Source: an uncultured Eubacteriales bacterium
GTDB taxonomy: Bacteria; Bacillota; Clostridia; Oscillospirales; CAG-382
DNA: 64,000 nucleotides
Direction of reading: 5' to 3'
Assembly (NCBI GenBank): GCA_934446095.1
Contig: CAKSDR010000001.1
Span: 1-64,000, forward strand
Part shown: positions 8,621-17,831 of the stretch, piece by piece
Position numbering within the stretch: the stretch's first letter is position 1
Layout of the letters: every line of letters begins with the position of its first letter
The notes under the pieces: model-generated
The model's database searches: none
What the model saw: only the letters and a program-made list of their open reading frames with translations
What the model was told of the DNA's origin: nothing
Position numbers and translations under genes: made by a program

Positions 8621-9958
8621 TTATTTTATTCTTACAAGCTTTGCAACAAAGAAGCCGTCGCTCGAAAAATCAAACGGAAAAATTGTAATCATTCCGGCGT
8701 TGTCGTTCGGAAGCCCCGTTTTTTCTAACTTAAAATTTTTATTTTCACTTAAAAATTTATTTATTATATCTTCATTTTCACGCTTGTTTAAGGTACAGGT
8801 TGAATAAACTATAAATCCGCCCGCTTTTACGTATGACGATGAGGTTTTTAAAATTTTATACTGTATTTCCGGAAGTTTTTCGGTGCCCTTAAGAGGCTTG
8901 TACCGAATGTCGGGTTTTTTCGCGATAACTCCGAGTCCGGAACATGGAACGTCGCATATTACGGCGTCGCATTTGTTGATAAGAGCGCTGTTTTCCGTCT
9001 TTGCATCGTGCGCACATACACTGATATTTGATATGCCAAGACGCGAAGCGGCATTTGTTATAAGTGAAAGTTTATTTTCATGAAGGTCGCTCGCGTATAT
9101 GCGGGCTTTGTTATTGAGGTTTATAGCGCATGAAAAACTCTTTCCTCCGGGACATGCGCATACGTCCGCTATAACTGCATTTTCCGGCGAAAGGCATGTT
9201 GATGAAAGACTTTCTGGATTTATGAGAGACGACGCAAGTTGCGACGAGATGTCCTGAACAAAAAACAGACCCTGTTCAAATCCATATATTTCTTCGACAG
9301 GAAATGATCCCGACAAAACTATTGCGCTGAGGCACACATCACTTGCGCTTGCAATTTTTCCAAGGCTTGAAAGAAGGGCTTCCCTTGTGATTTTAAGTGT
9401 GTTTACCCTTAAAGTTACGCTCGGCGGCAATGCTGCAAAATGATTTGCAATTTTAAGGGCGGTATCTTTTCCGTAGTCGCGTACCCATAAACTTATAATT
9501 TCTTCCGGTATGCTTGAAAAAACCGATATTCTCGTCAGTTCCTTTTCTTTTGATATTGTTTCGAAAATTTTATCTTTGCTTCTCGCAACGCTTCTCAAAA
9601 CTGCGTTTACAAAACTCACCGAACTTTTCGGGCAGTACCTTTTCGCAAGTTCGACAGATTCGCAGCATGCCGCGCTGTCGGGAACTCTGTCCATGAACAG
9701 AATCTGGTAAATGCCCGTGCGCAAAAGGCACAGTACCATGTTGTCGATTTTTTCGAATTTTACGGAAGAAAATTTTTTAATTATATAATCAAGAGTAATA
9801 AGTTTTTCAACGGTGCCGTAAAAAAGCGCGGTAAAAAAACTTTTGTCAAGTCCTTCGAACTTGTATTTTTTTATTACGGAAGAAACTTCAAGATTCGAAT
9901 ATCTTCCGTTTTTTATGCTTGAGTTTACTGATAGTAGCGCGGCTTGTCGTGGAGTCAA
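8621..9958 (-). CDS. rsmB: 16S rRNA (cytosine967-C5)-methyltransferase
   Basis: Makes m5C967 in 16S rRNA. The 445-residue protein has an N-terminal NusB-like RNA-binding domain (about 1-140) and a C-terminal Rossmann methyltransferase domain with the SAM motif CACPGGKS and the two catalytic cysteine motifs DVPCSGLG and YSTCTLN. The start is TTG at 9958, supported by GAGG eight bases upstream. It is followed at a short distance by rlmN, a second rRNA methylase, in the same direction. Confidence 0.95.
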   Translation of the reverse strand: MTPRQAALLSVNSSIKNGRYSNLEVSSVIKKYKFEGLDKSFFTALFYGTVEKLITLDYIIKKFSSVKFEKIDNMVLCLLRTGIYQILFMDRVPDSAACCESVELAKRYCPKSSVSFVNAVLRSVARSKDKIFETISKEKELTRISVFSSIPEEIISLWVRDYGKDTALKIANHFAALPPSVTLRVNTLKITREALLSSLGKIASASDVCLSAIVLSGSFPVEEIYGFEQGLFFVQDISSQLASSLINPESLSSTCLSPENAVIADVCACPGGKSFSCAINLNNKARIYASDLHENKLSLITNAASRLGISNISVCAHDAKTENSALINKCDAVICDVPCSGLGVIAKKPDIRYKPLKGTEKLPEIQYKILKTSSSYVKAGGFIVYSTCTLNKRENEDIINKFLSENKNFKLEKTGLPNDNAGMITIFPFDFSSDGFFVAKLVRIK

Positions 9959-9978
9959 AACGGGTACCTCTTTCTTTG

Positions 9979-10677
9979 TTATCTTTTTCTGTTGCCGCTG
10001 CCGGAAACCAAAATTATGAGCCTTAAAAGGTTCGCAAGAGAAACGAAAAGAGCCGCAACATAGGTAAGTGCCGCCGCACGAAGGGTTTTCCGGGCGGCAG
10101 AAATATCGTCGCCGTTCATATATGAACAGCCTTTTATTGCCTCCATTGCCCGTGCGCTCGCATTGAATTCGACCGGAAGCGTAACAAGCTGAAATAAGGT
10201 TGCAACAGCGAATGCGGCAACGCCGATTAAGGCAAGATTAAATGCGTCAAGAATTATTCCGAGAATTACGAGAGGCATTGCAATGTTGGAACTTACGGAG
10301 CACAAAGGAATTATGGCCGTGCGTATTTTAACCGGGGTATATCCCTTTGCAAATTGCACTGCGTGGCCTGCTTCGTGACATGCAACGCCGATTGCGGCAG
10401 CGCTTGACGAAGAATATACGCTGTCGGAAAGATATATTTTGTTCGTTCTCGGATCATAGCAGTCTGTAAGATTGCCGTTTATATGTTCGATGGCAACGCC
10501 GGAAACGCCGTTTTTTTCAAGAACCATTCTTGCGGCGTCAGCTGCTGAAATATGCGAACTTGTCTGTACTGACGAATATTTTTTAAATGTTATGGATACG
10601 TTCATCTGTGCCCACATCGCAAAAAGTACGGCGGGCAGAACAAGAACAAAATATGAAGAATAATAATCGAATCCCAT
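9979..10677 (-). CDS. Membrane zinc metallopeptidase, YugP type
   Basis: A 232-residue inner membrane protein of the YugP/Zn-peptidase-2 family. It has an N-terminal transmembrane helix, the zincin motif CHEAGHAVQF (His101, Glu102, His105) and three further hydrophobic segments. The ATG at 10677 is preferred over an in-frame GTG three codons earlier because AAAGGTG is seven bases upstream of it. Substrate unknown in the family. Its place between fmt and rsmB is the standard clostridial position. Confidence 0.9.
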   Translation of the reverse strand: MGFDYYSSYFVLVLPAVLFAMWAQMNVSITFKKYSSVQTSSHISAADAARMVLEKNGVSGVAIEHINGNLTDCYDPRTNKIYLSDSVYSSSSAAAIGVACHEAGHAVQFAKGYTPVKIRTAIIPLCSVSSNIAMPLVILGIILDAFNLALIGVAAFAVATLFQLVTLPVEFNASARAMEAIKGCSYMNGDDISAARKTLRAAALTYVAALFVSLANLLRLIILVSGSGNRKR

Positions 10678-10700
10678 AAATATCACCTTTCAAAAAATTG

Positions 10701-11639
10701 TTATGAGAAGATACTTTCAAAACTAAGCTTTCTTCCGTTTATAAGGTCGCCTACCGATAAGGCTTTTGAGCCTTCCGGTTTTATTTTTCTTATTTTTATG
10801 CAGTCGCGTCCGCATGCCACGGTAACGCCGATGCATGATAAAGATATTATTTCGCCGGGTTTTTTGCCATGCTGCATTTTTATATATTCGGTGTCGTAAA
10901 TTTTTGCGGGCCTTCCGTCTATATTGCATATAGCGGAGGGAAAAGGCGAAAGTCCGCGGATTTTGTCGTGAACTTTTTTTGCGTCGCAACTAAAATCTAT
11001 ATGGGTTTCCGGCTTTTCTATTTTCGGAGCGTAGGTTGCAAGTGAATCGTCCTGTTTTATTCTCGGAAAATCACCGTCTTTTATGGCGTTTACGGTTTTT
11101 ACAAGCAGTTCTCCACCCATTTGCGCAAGTCTGTCCCAAAGTTCACCGACGGTTTCGTTTTCACCTATTTCGGTTTTCTTTGTAAATATAATATCTCCGG
11201 TATCAAGGGAGGTGTCCATGAACATTGTTGTAATGCCGGTAGCGGTTTTTCCGTCAATTACCGCCCGCTGTATAGGCGCGGCGCCCCTGTATTCCGGCAG
11301 GAGAGAACCGTGAACGTTGATGCAGCCGTATTTAGGATAATTTATAACATATTCCGGAAGCAGTTTTCCATAAGCGACAACCGTTATTATATCGGGCTGC
11401 AGCAGCGCCAAAAGATCTGCAATCGCGTCGTTTTTTAAAGTAGCCGGCTGATATACGGGAAGGGCTTTGGAATTTGCGTATTCCTTTACCGGGGAGTATG
11501 CGATTTTAAGCCCGCGCCCCTTTGCCTTGTCTTCTCCCGTAATTACACCGACTATATTTTCTCCGGCTTCAAACAGGCATTTTAAAGAACACATGGCGAA
11601 ATCAGGCGTTCCCATAAAAAGTATCCTTAATTTTTCCAT
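10701..11639 (-). CDS. fmt: Methionyl-tRNA formyltransferase
   Basis: Formylates the initiator Met-tRNA using 10-formyl-tetrahydrofolate. The 312-residue protein begins with the LRILFMGTPDFA signature, contains the catalytic segment HGSLLPEYRGAAPIQ and has a C-terminal OB-fold tRNA-binding domain. The ATG directly follows the def stop (adjacent bases 11640 and 11639) with GGAGG five bases upstream, so the two act as a translationally coupled pair. Confidence 0.97.
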   Translation of the reverse strand: MEKLRILFMGTPDFAMCSLKCLFEAGENIVGVITGEDKAKGRGLKIAYSPVKEYANSKALPVYQPATLKNDAIADLLALLQPDIITVVAYGKLLPEYVINYPKYGCINVHGSLLPEYRGAAPIQRAVIDGKTATGITTMFMDTSLDTGDIIFTKKTEIGENETVGELWDRLAQMGGELLVKTVNAIKDGDFPRIKQDDSLATYAPKIEKPETHIDFSCDAKKVHDKIRGLSPFPSAICNIDGRPAKIYDTEYIKMQHGKKPGEIISLSCIGVTVACGRDCIKIRKIKPEGSKALSVGDLINGRKLSFESIFS

Positions 11640-12122
11640 TTATTCCTCCACGTCTTCGCTGTCAAAAATTTCATAAGCCTTGTCAATGTATAAAATTCCG
11701 TCGAGATGGTCGTACTCATGGCAAAGGCACCTTCCGAAAAGTTCGGTTCCGGTGTATGAGAATTCTTTTCCGTCGGAATTTGTCGCCGTGACGGTTACAG
11801 TCATGGGACGGATAACGTTTCCGTATTTTCCGGGAATCGAAAGACAGCCTTCAATGCCGTCCTGCGTTCCCTGTTCGCTTATGATTTTCGGATTTATAAA
11901 TTCAATTATCTTATGACCGCCGTTTTCATCTCCGACATCAATTATAAAAATTCTTCTCAGAATACCTACCTGGGGCGCGGCAAGACCTACTCCGCCTGAC
12001 TCTATCAGGGTATCTTTCATGTCACCGATAAGGGTTTTTATTTTATCCGTTATTGTATCGACAGGCTTTGATTTTTTTCTTAAAATATCATCGCCTTCTT
12101 TTACGATTTTTAAAAGAGCCAA
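11640..12122 (-). CDS. def: Peptide deformylase
   Basis: Removes the formyl group from nascent proteins. The 160-residue protein has all three metal/active-site motifs: GVGLAAPQVG, EGCLSIPG and HEYDHLDG, the last being the HExxH variant of the family. I chose the TTG at 12122, which gives the typical N terminus MALLKIVKEGD and has AAGGAA nine bases upstream; the in-frame GTG three codons earlier touches the ribosome binding site. Coupled with fmt downstream. Confidence 0.95.
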   Translation of the reverse strand: MALLKIVKEGDDILRKKSKPVDTITDKIKTLIGDMKDTLIESGGVGLAAPQVGILRRIFIIDVGDENGGHKIIEFINPKIISEQGTQDGIEGCLSIPGKYGNVIRPMTVTVTATNSDGKEFSYTGTELFGRCLCHEYDHLDGILYIDKAYEIFDSEDVEE

Positions 12123-12152
12123 AACTTTCACTTCCTTATTTTATGTTCGGAA

Positions 12153-14678
12153 TCATAAAGAAACCGGATTTATGTCTATCGTAACGAGAACGTCTTCCGG
12201 CAGCCCGGAAAAATCCGAGTACATAGTCTGTAAAAACTGACGCGTTCTTCTTGTATTTTTGCATTTAATTATATATCTTATTCTGTACTGTCCCTGAAGT
12301 TTAAATATGGGAGCCTGAAACGGCCCGTAAACTATGAGGCTTACATCTTTAAATTCTGATTTTGCGTATGTTGATAACTTTTCGCCGAAAAGTTTCGATG
12401 TGTTTATGGCATCCGCCTTGACGGGACTTGAAAAATTTATGCATACAATATCGCAGAACGGAGGAAATACGGAGGCCTTGCGAAGTTTTATTTCTCCGTC
12501 GTAGAACTTTTCGTAATTTTGACTTGAGGCAAGCTGCAGAATCTCGTTGTCCGGACGGTATGTCTGAATAACAGCTCTTCCGCTGTGATTTCCTCTGCCC
12601 GCTCTGCCGAGAACTTGGGTTATAAGTGAAAAAGTTTTTTCATTCGCGCGAAAATCGTTGATGTAAAGAGATGTATCGGCCATGATAACGCCCACAAGCG
12701 TTACATTCTTAAAGTCATGACCTTTTGTTACCATTTGGGTTCCGACAAGAATGTCTGCTTCGTTATTCCTGAATGATGATAAGATTTTTTCATGCGACAG
12801 TTTTCCGCCTGTGGAATCCGTATCCATTCTCAAAATCCGTGCCGTCGGATAAAAACTTTTCAGTTCTTCCTCCAAAAGCTGCGTTCCGAATCCCATATAT
12901 GCGATTTTATCGCTGCCGCACAAGGTACATGTCTTAAAATCCGGAACTGTGTATCCGCAGTAATGACACATAAGGTAACCTTCGCCGGTGCTTTTTCTGT
13001 GGTATGTAAGCGAGACCGAACAGTTCGGACAGCTTGCAACGCCGCCGCAGTTTCTGCAGTTAACGAAAGCATGATACCCGCGCCGGTTTACGAAAAGTAT
13101 GGATTGCATGGAATCCTCAAGGTTTTTTTGAAGTTCGTCATGCAAAACCTTGCCTATCATTTTGGGTTTTGCGGATTTTTCGGCATCTGTGTAAGCAGCT
13201 TCGCTTTTCATGTCATATATATAAACCTTCGGAAGACATGCGTTTCCGAAACGTTTTTTCAGTTTTATAAGAGTATACGCGCCGCACTCGGCCTTGTAGT
13301 AACTTTCAATGCTCGGGGTTGCCGAAGATAAAAGCATGAGGCAATTGTTCTTGGCACACCGAAACCGCGCAATATCTCTTGCATGGTATTTCGGTTTCAT
13401 GTCTGATTTAAAAGACGTTTCCTGCTCTTCGTCGATTACTATAAGCCCGAGGTTATCAACGGGCGCAAATACTGCGGAGCGGGTACCTATTATTACGTCG
13501 GCTTTCCCTTCGTTGATTCTTTTCCATGTATCGATTTTTTCCCCTGCGGAAAGCGCGGAATGTATTATGGCGATTCTTCCGGGATACCGTCCGGCAAATA
13601 CGGCGATATTCTGACTTGTAAGGGCTATTTCCGGGACGAGAAAAATTACTTTTTTGTTTTCAGCCACAACCCTGTCGGTGAGTTTCAAAATAACGTTTGT
13701 TTTTCCGCTGCCGGTTATTCCGAACAGCAACGCGGCTTTTGCAGTATGGGAATTATATAAATCCAAAAGTTTGCAAAAAGCGTCGTTTTGTTCGTCCGAA
13801 AGGCGAAAATCCTCCGATTTTGGCATGCTTTCAAAATCATACGGGTTTCTGTACTGCCCGATGTCCACATATTCCGCGCAGCCTTTTTTAATAAGTTCTT
13901 TTACAACAGATGCGCCGGCATTTGCCAGTTTTAAAACCTCGGACACTGAGCATATTGAATTGCAGTTCTGCAAAACACGAAGGACGTTTTTTTGCTTCGG
14001 CGTGATTTTTTTATTTTGTTCGGATAAACATTCATCGAGTTTGCAATGATCGATTTTAAGTTTTAAGTATCTTACGGTTTTTTCGTTTATGTGCATATTC
14101 GTATCGGAGTGTTTTTCGAGAATTCCGAGCCGGCACAGAGAGTTTGCGCATACTTTTGCTCCCGAGCCGAAATTTTTAGTAAGGTCGAATGAGGAAACTT
14201 TTGAATTTCTTTTTATATATTCGACTATTTCGCACGCAGCCTGATTTAGGGAATCATAAGTTTTGCCTGAAATTACGGTGTCTTTTTTTATTTCAAAATA
14301 TTCGTCGGTCTTTATGCTGATACCTGCCGGCATCACCGTTTTTACTGCTTCTCCAACGGTGCAAATGCACATTTCCTTGATATACATGCAAAGATCCAGC
14401 AGGTCGTCCTTTAAAAACACCCCGTCCCGCTGTACCCAGCTCAGCGGCTTTGCCTTGTCAAATTTCGGAGCGTCATATAAACTTGAAACGACGGCGGTTT
14501 TGATTGAATTTCCCATGCCGAACGGAACGGTTGCAATGCAGCCGCGCTTTATATATTCTCTGAAATTTTCCGGAACAAAATATTCGTATTCTTTGTCGAT
14601 TTTATACGGAGAAGAAAGAATATACACGCCGGCATAAAGATTTTTGCATGTTTGTTCATCGCATCTTTGCTCGGACAT
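12153..14678 (-). CDS. priA: Primosomal replication restart helicase
   Basis: A 3'-5' helicase that reloads the replisome at stalled forks. The 841-residue protein has the N-terminal DNA-binding domain, Walker A GITGSGKT near residue 325, Walker B box DEEQ followed by ETSFK, a zinc-binding cysteine cluster (CRNCGG, CPNC, CHYCG, CTLCG) and helicase motifs V-VI (GTQMVTKGHDF, QVLGRAGRG). It is somewhat longer than many PriA proteins, mostly in the N-terminal third. GGAGG precedes the ATG. Confidence 0.96.
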   Translation of the reverse strand: MSEQRCDEQTCKNLYAGVYILSSPYKIDKEYEYFVPENFREYIKRGCIATVPFGMGNSIKTAVVSSLYDAPKFDKAKPLSWVQRDGVFLKDDLLDLCMYIKEMCICTVGEAVKTVMPAGISIKTDEYFEIKKDTVISGKTYDSLNQAACEIVEYIKRNSKVSSFDLTKNFGSGAKVCANSLCRLGILEKHSDTNMHINEKTVRYLKLKIDHCKLDECLSEQNKKITPKQKNVLRVLQNCNSICSVSEVLKLANAGASVVKELIKKGCAEYVDIGQYRNPYDFESMPKSEDFRLSDEQNDAFCKLLDLYNSHTAKAALLFGITGSGKTNVILKLTDRVVAENKKVIFLVPEIALTSQNIAVFAGRYPGRIAIIHSALSAGEKIDTWKRINEGKADVIIGTRSAVFAPVDNLGLIVIDEEQETSFKSDMKPKYHARDIARFRCAKNNCLMLLSSATPSIESYYKAECGAYTLIKLKKRFGNACLPKVYIYDMKSEAAYTDAEKSAKPKMIGKVLHDELQKNLEDSMQSILFVNRRGYHAFVNCRNCGGVASCPNCSVSLTYHRKSTGEGYLMCHYCGYTVPDFKTCTLCGSDKIAYMGFGTQLLEEELKSFYPTARILRMDTDSTGGKLSHEKILSSFRNNEADILVGTQMVTKGHDFKNVTLVGVIMADTSLYINDFRANEKTFSLITQVLGRAGRGNHSGRAVIQTYRPDNEILQLASSQNYEKFYDGEIKLRKASVFPPFCDIVCINFSSPVKADAINTSKLFGEKLSTYAKSEFKDVSLIVYGPFQAPIFKLQGQYRIRYIIKCKNTRRTRQFLQTMYSDFSGLPEDVLVTIDINPVSL

Positions 14679-14728
14679 ACTTTTTCCTCCTTTTAAACCG
14701 TTATTTTGATACGCATATAAATGCAGAC

Positions 14729-14775
14729 AAGGCTGCGGGCATAGAATGCTTTTAAAAGCGAAAATGCGCAGCCTT
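14729..14775. repeat. Long stem-loop between rpoZ and priA
   Basis: AAGGCTGCG (14729-14737) pairs with CGCAGCCTT (14767-14775), enclosing a second palindrome GCTTTTAAAAGC (about 14748-14759). No clear T-run follows on the minus strand, so it may be an RNA processing or attenuation site inside the operon rather than a full terminator. It occupies the place where coaBC is found in related operons. Confidence 0.5.
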
Positions 14776-14803
14776 ATATTTTTATTTTAATTTGAAAGCG
14801 CTG

Positions 14804-15085
14804 TTATTCAATGCCGTTAAGCCCTGCGTTAAGGGCCTTTTCAAGAGAGGTTTCTTCAAGTTTTATATCTCCCGACGCAATTTTATTTATAGCAATTTTT
14901 ATTGGTTTTTCTTCAAGAAGTTCTTTTTTTGTGACAAGGGTGCTGTCGCAAAGTGCAGAATCGGGATTTTCAAGTTCCTTTTCACATAAATTTGTAATAT
15001 ACCTTGCGCTTTTTGCTGCTGCTATAACCAGTATATATCTGTTGAATTTTCCTTTTGTAAGCTGTTGTATTGATGGTTTTACCAT
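14804..15085 (-). CDS. rpoZ: RNA polymerase omega subunit
   Basis: The small subunit that aids assembly of RNA polymerase. The 93-residue protein starts with MVKPSIQQL and contains the omega helix NRYILVIAAAKSARYI, where the family normally has an Arg in the AKRAR motif (here AKSAR). A C-terminal extension rich in Glu and Lys follows. It lies directly downstream of gmk, the normal location. AAGGAG is 11 bases upstream of the ATG. Confidence 0.88.
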   Translation of the reverse strand: MVKPSIQQLTKGKFNRYILVIAAAKSARYITNLCEKELENPDSALCDSTLVTKKELLEEKPIKIAINKIASGDIKLEETSLEKALNAGLNGIE

Positions 15086-15126
15086 GATTTTCGGTTCTCC
15101 TTATGATTTAAATTATTAATTATCTA

Positions 15127-15741
15127 TTAGTCGTCAAAATAAGATTTTATAATATCGTATCTGTTGAACGGGGTAAGACACGAGGCCCTTACAGCCGCAA
15201 AAAAGTCATCGGCGGCTTCTTTTATACGGCCGTGTTTGTTTAAGATTATATAGTCGTATAAAAGCGCGGAGGAAAGTTCGTGCGACGCAATTTTGAGCCT
15301 GTTGCATATGGTTTGCTCGTTTTCGGTGTTTCTTCCGCGAAGCCTTTTTTCGAGTTCGGCGCGGCTTTCCGGTGTTATAAATATAAATACTGCGCCGGGG
15401 AAAATTTTCTTTATCTGCATCGCGCCCTGAACGTCTATTTCAAGTATTACGTTTTTGCCCTTGTTAAGGTTTTCATTTACAAAGTCAAGCGGCGTTCCGT
15501 AATAATTTCCGTTATACTTTGCGTGTTCCACAAATCCTGAGGCTTTTATTTTGTTTTCAAACTCTTTTTTCGTTATGAAAAAATAATTTTTTCCGTCTAT
15601 CTCGCCTTCACGCGGTTTTCTTGTGGTTGCGGAAACGGAATATATAAAAGAGTCGTTTTTAAGAATTTCTTTAAGAAGCGTACCTTTGCCGGCACCTGAC
15701 GGACCTGATACAACAACTAATTTTCCAAGGGTTTTCTTCAT
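15127..15741 (-). CDS. gmk: Guanylate kinase
   Basis: Phosphorylates GMP to GDP. The 204-residue protein has the P-loop [10 protein letters not shown], the GMP-binding segment with [11 protein letters not shown] and the Tyr-rich NGNYYGTP, and the lid region RLRGRNTE. Its ATG overlaps the remA stop as ATGA, so translation is coupled. Length is standard. Confidence 0.97.
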   Translation of the reverse strand: MKKTLGKLVVVSGPSGAGKGTLLKEILKNDSFIYSVSATTRKPREGEIDGKNYFFITKKEFENKIKASGFVEHAKYNGNYYGTPLDFVNENLNKGKNVILEIDVQGAMQIKKIFPGAVFIFITPESRAELEKRLRGRNTENEQTICNRLKIASHELSSALLYDYIILNKHGRIKEAADDFFAAVRASCLTPFNRYDIIKSYFDD

Positions 15742-16007
15742 TCTTTTATTTCCTCTTCGTCATAGGATTCTTCATCGCCGGCTATCCGGTTTTTGATTGT
15801 TTCCGGTTGTATTGCGGATAAAATTATATGTTCGCTGTCAGTGATAATAACGGCTCTTGTGCGTCTTCCGCATGTAACGTCAACCAGTCTTAAACTGTCC
15901 CTTGTATCCTGGACCATTCTTTTTACCGGCGCTGAATCGGGGCTTACGAGGGCAACGATTCTTTCGGCGCAGACCATGTTCCCAAAACCTATATTTATAA
16001 GTTTCAT
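15738..16007 (-). CDS. remA: RemA-type DNA-binding regulator (DUF370)
   Basis: An 89-residue member of the RemA/DUF370 family, which in Bacillus forms a multimeric ring that activates biofilm matrix and osmoprotection genes. The typical N terminus [12 protein letters not shown] and the core [25 protein letters not shown] are present. A short acidic C-terminal tail follows. AAAGGA precedes the ATG. It sits between yicC and gmk as in most Clostridia and Bacilli. Confidence 0.93.
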   Translation of the reverse strand: MKLINIGFGNMVCAERIVALVSPDSAPVKRMVQDTRDSLRLVDVTCGRRTRAVIITDSEHIILSAIQPETIKNRIAGDEESYDEEEIKE

Positions 16008-16037
16008 TTTTATATCCTTTCGGTTAGCAAATAAGTT

Positions 16038-16937
16038 TTATTCGATATTTTGAATTTGTTCCCTTATTTTTTCAGTTTCGCTTTTTGCCTCGACAACAAG
16101 TGCGGCAATACCGGCATCGAGAACTTTGGAACCTGTCGTATTAATCTCACGGTTGATTTCCTGAAGCAAAAAGTCAAGTTTTCTTCCGACAAGGTTAGGA
16201 TCTTTCGGGTCGCCGCCCGATAAAATTTTTCTGAACTGAGAGAAATGACTTTCAAGACGGACCATTTCTTCGTCAACGGCAACTTTGTCCGCAAATATCG
16301 CCACTTCCGTAAGTATTCTTGATTCGTCTATCGGCAGATTGCCGATTGTTTCTTTTATTTTCTCCGTAAGGCGCGCTTTATATGACGATGTAATCTCGGG
16401 CAGGTGTTCCTTTATTTTTTCGATTATACCTTCAAGAACAGAAAGTTTTGAAAGTACGTCTTGCTGAAGTTTTTCGCCTTCCGCACATTTCATGGAATAT
16501 AACTGCTCAAGCGCCTGTGTTATTACCGGCAAAAGAGGGTTCCATATTTTTTCGTCATCGTCTTCTTCGGGTTTTGTAATCATAAAAATATCTTTGTTCT
16601 GTGCAACTTTTGATACTGTTATATCGTCACGCAGCGAAAAATCGTCGCGCAGAGAGTAAAGGCAGTCGAGATAGTTTTTAAGATATGTTTTGTTCAAAGA
16701 TATAAGATTTTCGTCAGAGTCCGTAAAATTATCGAAACTTATGTAAAAATCTATTTTTCCTCGCTTTGCGTATTCGGAAACAAGGCTTTTGATTTTTTCT
16801 TCAAACCTCAGGTATACCCTCGGCATTTTGCAAGTGATGTCAAGGTATCTTGAGTTTACGGATTTAAGTTCTACGGTGACGGTTTTTCCCGAAATCGGAG
16901 CGGAGGCTCTTCCGTGACCTGTCATGCTAAGTATCAT
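16038..16937 (-). CDS. yicC: YicC/YloC family endoribonuclease
   Basis: A 299-residue member of the YicC family, shown in E. coli to cleave RNA. The N terminus MILSMTGHGRA and ELKSVNSRYLD and the C-terminal metal-linked segment FLLQEINREINTTGSK are diagnostic. It is the first gene of the superoperon, about 95 bases behind the consensus promoter at 17038-17066. The ribosome binding site AGAAGGG is 13 bases from the ATG, longer than ideal. Confidence 0.93.
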   Translation of the reverse strand: MILSMTGHGRASAPISGKTVTVELKSVNSRYLDITCKMPRVYLRFEEKIKSLVSEYAKRGKIDFYISFDNFTDSDENLISLNKTYLKNYLDCLYSLRDDFSLRDDITVSKVAQNKDIFMITKPEEDDDEKIWNPLLPVITQALEQLYSMKCAEGEKLQQDVLSKLSVLEGIIEKIKEHLPEITSSYKARLTEKIKETIGNLPIDESRILTEVAIFADKVAVDEEMVRLESHFSQFRKILSGGDPKDPNLVGRKLDFLLQEINREINTTGSKVLDAGIAALVVEAKSETEKIREQIQNIE

Positions 16938-17006
16938 AATTTATTTAAAACCCTTCTCAATTATATAAGGTTTATTTTATACCGTGCAGGGCACGAGTAT
17001 TTTTTT

Positions 17007-17032
17007 ATAGTATAATTTACACATTATACTAT
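17007..17032. promoter_or_regulatory. Inverted repeat at the superoperon start site, candidate operator
   Basis: ATAGTATAAT (17007-17016) and its perfect complement (17023-17032) flank a six-base centre. The predicted start of transcription from the promoter at 17038-17066 is about 17031, so the repeat covers +1 to about +25 of the yicC transcript. This spacing is typical for a repressor operator. The protein that binds is unknown; the -10 region itself shares the ATAC/GTAT composition. Confidence 0.5.
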
Positions 17033-17037
17033 AATAC

Positions 17038-17066
17038 AGTATAAATCATAGAGGCTTTTTTGTCAA
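17038..17066 (-). promoter_or_regulatory. Consensus sigma-A promoter of the yicC superoperon
   Basis: On the minus strand TTGACA (17066-17061), a 17-base spacer and TATACT (17043-17038) lie about 100 bases upstream of yicC. This is a near-perfect housekeeping promoter and probably drives the run of cotranscribed genes down to 2850. Confidence 0.85.
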
Positions 17067-17076
17067 TAAACAAAGG

Positions 17077-17616
17077 TTAATTTTTCCTGTCTGAAGGTAA
17101 TATTTTCCGAAATTTTGCGTTATACACGAGAATAATTCTCGAAAGGGCGATGTCGTATGCAATAAAAAAGATGTTTGCAAAAATTATTATGACCGCAGTG
17201 TAAATCCCGGAAAGTTCTCCGAATCCCTGCACGGACAAAAAGTGAATAGAAATGTATATAATAAGAGCCATCGCCGCGTCAAAAGATAAAAACTTGAGTA
17301 TTGTACATGGTATTTTCGGAATTTTGCTTTCAAGAAACCTCTTTAATATCGGATAGTACCCTATAAATGCCGCGAAATATATAACCGATGTGCGAAACGG
17401 CATAAATATAAAGGATAGCACGCAGCTGATAAAGTATATTGAAAAAGCCGCTGCATACCCGAACCGATACAGCCCTATAATTACTGCGAAAGACGCGATG
17501 GCACATGATGTAAGGTCAAGTATGTCAATTATTCCTCCGATAATAAGAAGTACCGTGCAGAGTCCTGAGAGAAGAGCGCATGCGGCGAGCATGCTTATGT
17601 TTGTCTTTTTTTTCAT
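17077..17616 (-). CDS. Uncharacterised five- or six-helix membrane protein
   Basis: A 179-residue hydrophobic protein with about five or six membrane segments and a basic C terminus. The helix layout (short N terminus, paired helices, GLYRFG-type loop) recalls small S-component-like membrane proteins of ECF transporters, but I see no substrate-specific signature, so this is only a suggestion. AAGGA stands upstream of the ATG. It lies just before the superoperon promoter in the same direction and is divergent from the next plus-strand gene. Confidence 0.75.
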   Translation of the reverse strand: MKKKTNISMLAACALLSGLCTVLLIIGGIIDILDLTSCAIASFAVIIGLYRFGYAAAFSIYFISCVLSFIFMPFRTSVIYFAAFIGYYPILKRFLESKIPKIPCTILKFLSFDAAMALIIYISIHFLSVQGFGELSGIYTAVIIIFANIFFIAYDIALSRIILVYNAKFRKILPSDRKN

Positions 17617-17654
17617 AAAATATATTCCTTTTTTTGTTTTTGTATGTTATAATA

Positions 17655-17760
17655 GCGGCAGTAAGTTTTGCAAAGCAAAACTTTGCGCGTCCGCAGGACG
17701 CTTTCCGCGGAGCACGGTTAAAAATGTGCCGGCCGACGCTTTGCTTTTGCGCAATAACAT
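17655..17760. repeat. Palindrome-rich intergenic element
   Basis: A GC-richer island in the divergent gap. It holds AAGTTTTGC-AAA-GCAAAACTT (17662-17682), GCGTCC-GCA-GGACGC, CCGCGG, a GCAC/GTGC stem and a CTTTGC/GCAAAG pairing between its two ends. A TATAAT at 17648-17653 precedes it. It could be an imperfect repeat of a REP/MITE-like family or a folded leader of the gene at 17832. No open reading frame of note. Confidence 0.4.
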
Positions 17761-17831
17761 CACTTAATAAATTATACGATAAAAAAGCGCGATTTTCAAT
17801 AAATTGCCGAAGATTTTCGGAAAGGGCTTTT

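Noticed and set aside
12860..13331. Antisense frames inside priA and other housekeeping genes
   Set aside because: They have no ribosome binding sites or family motifs and mirror conserved coding sequence on the other strand.
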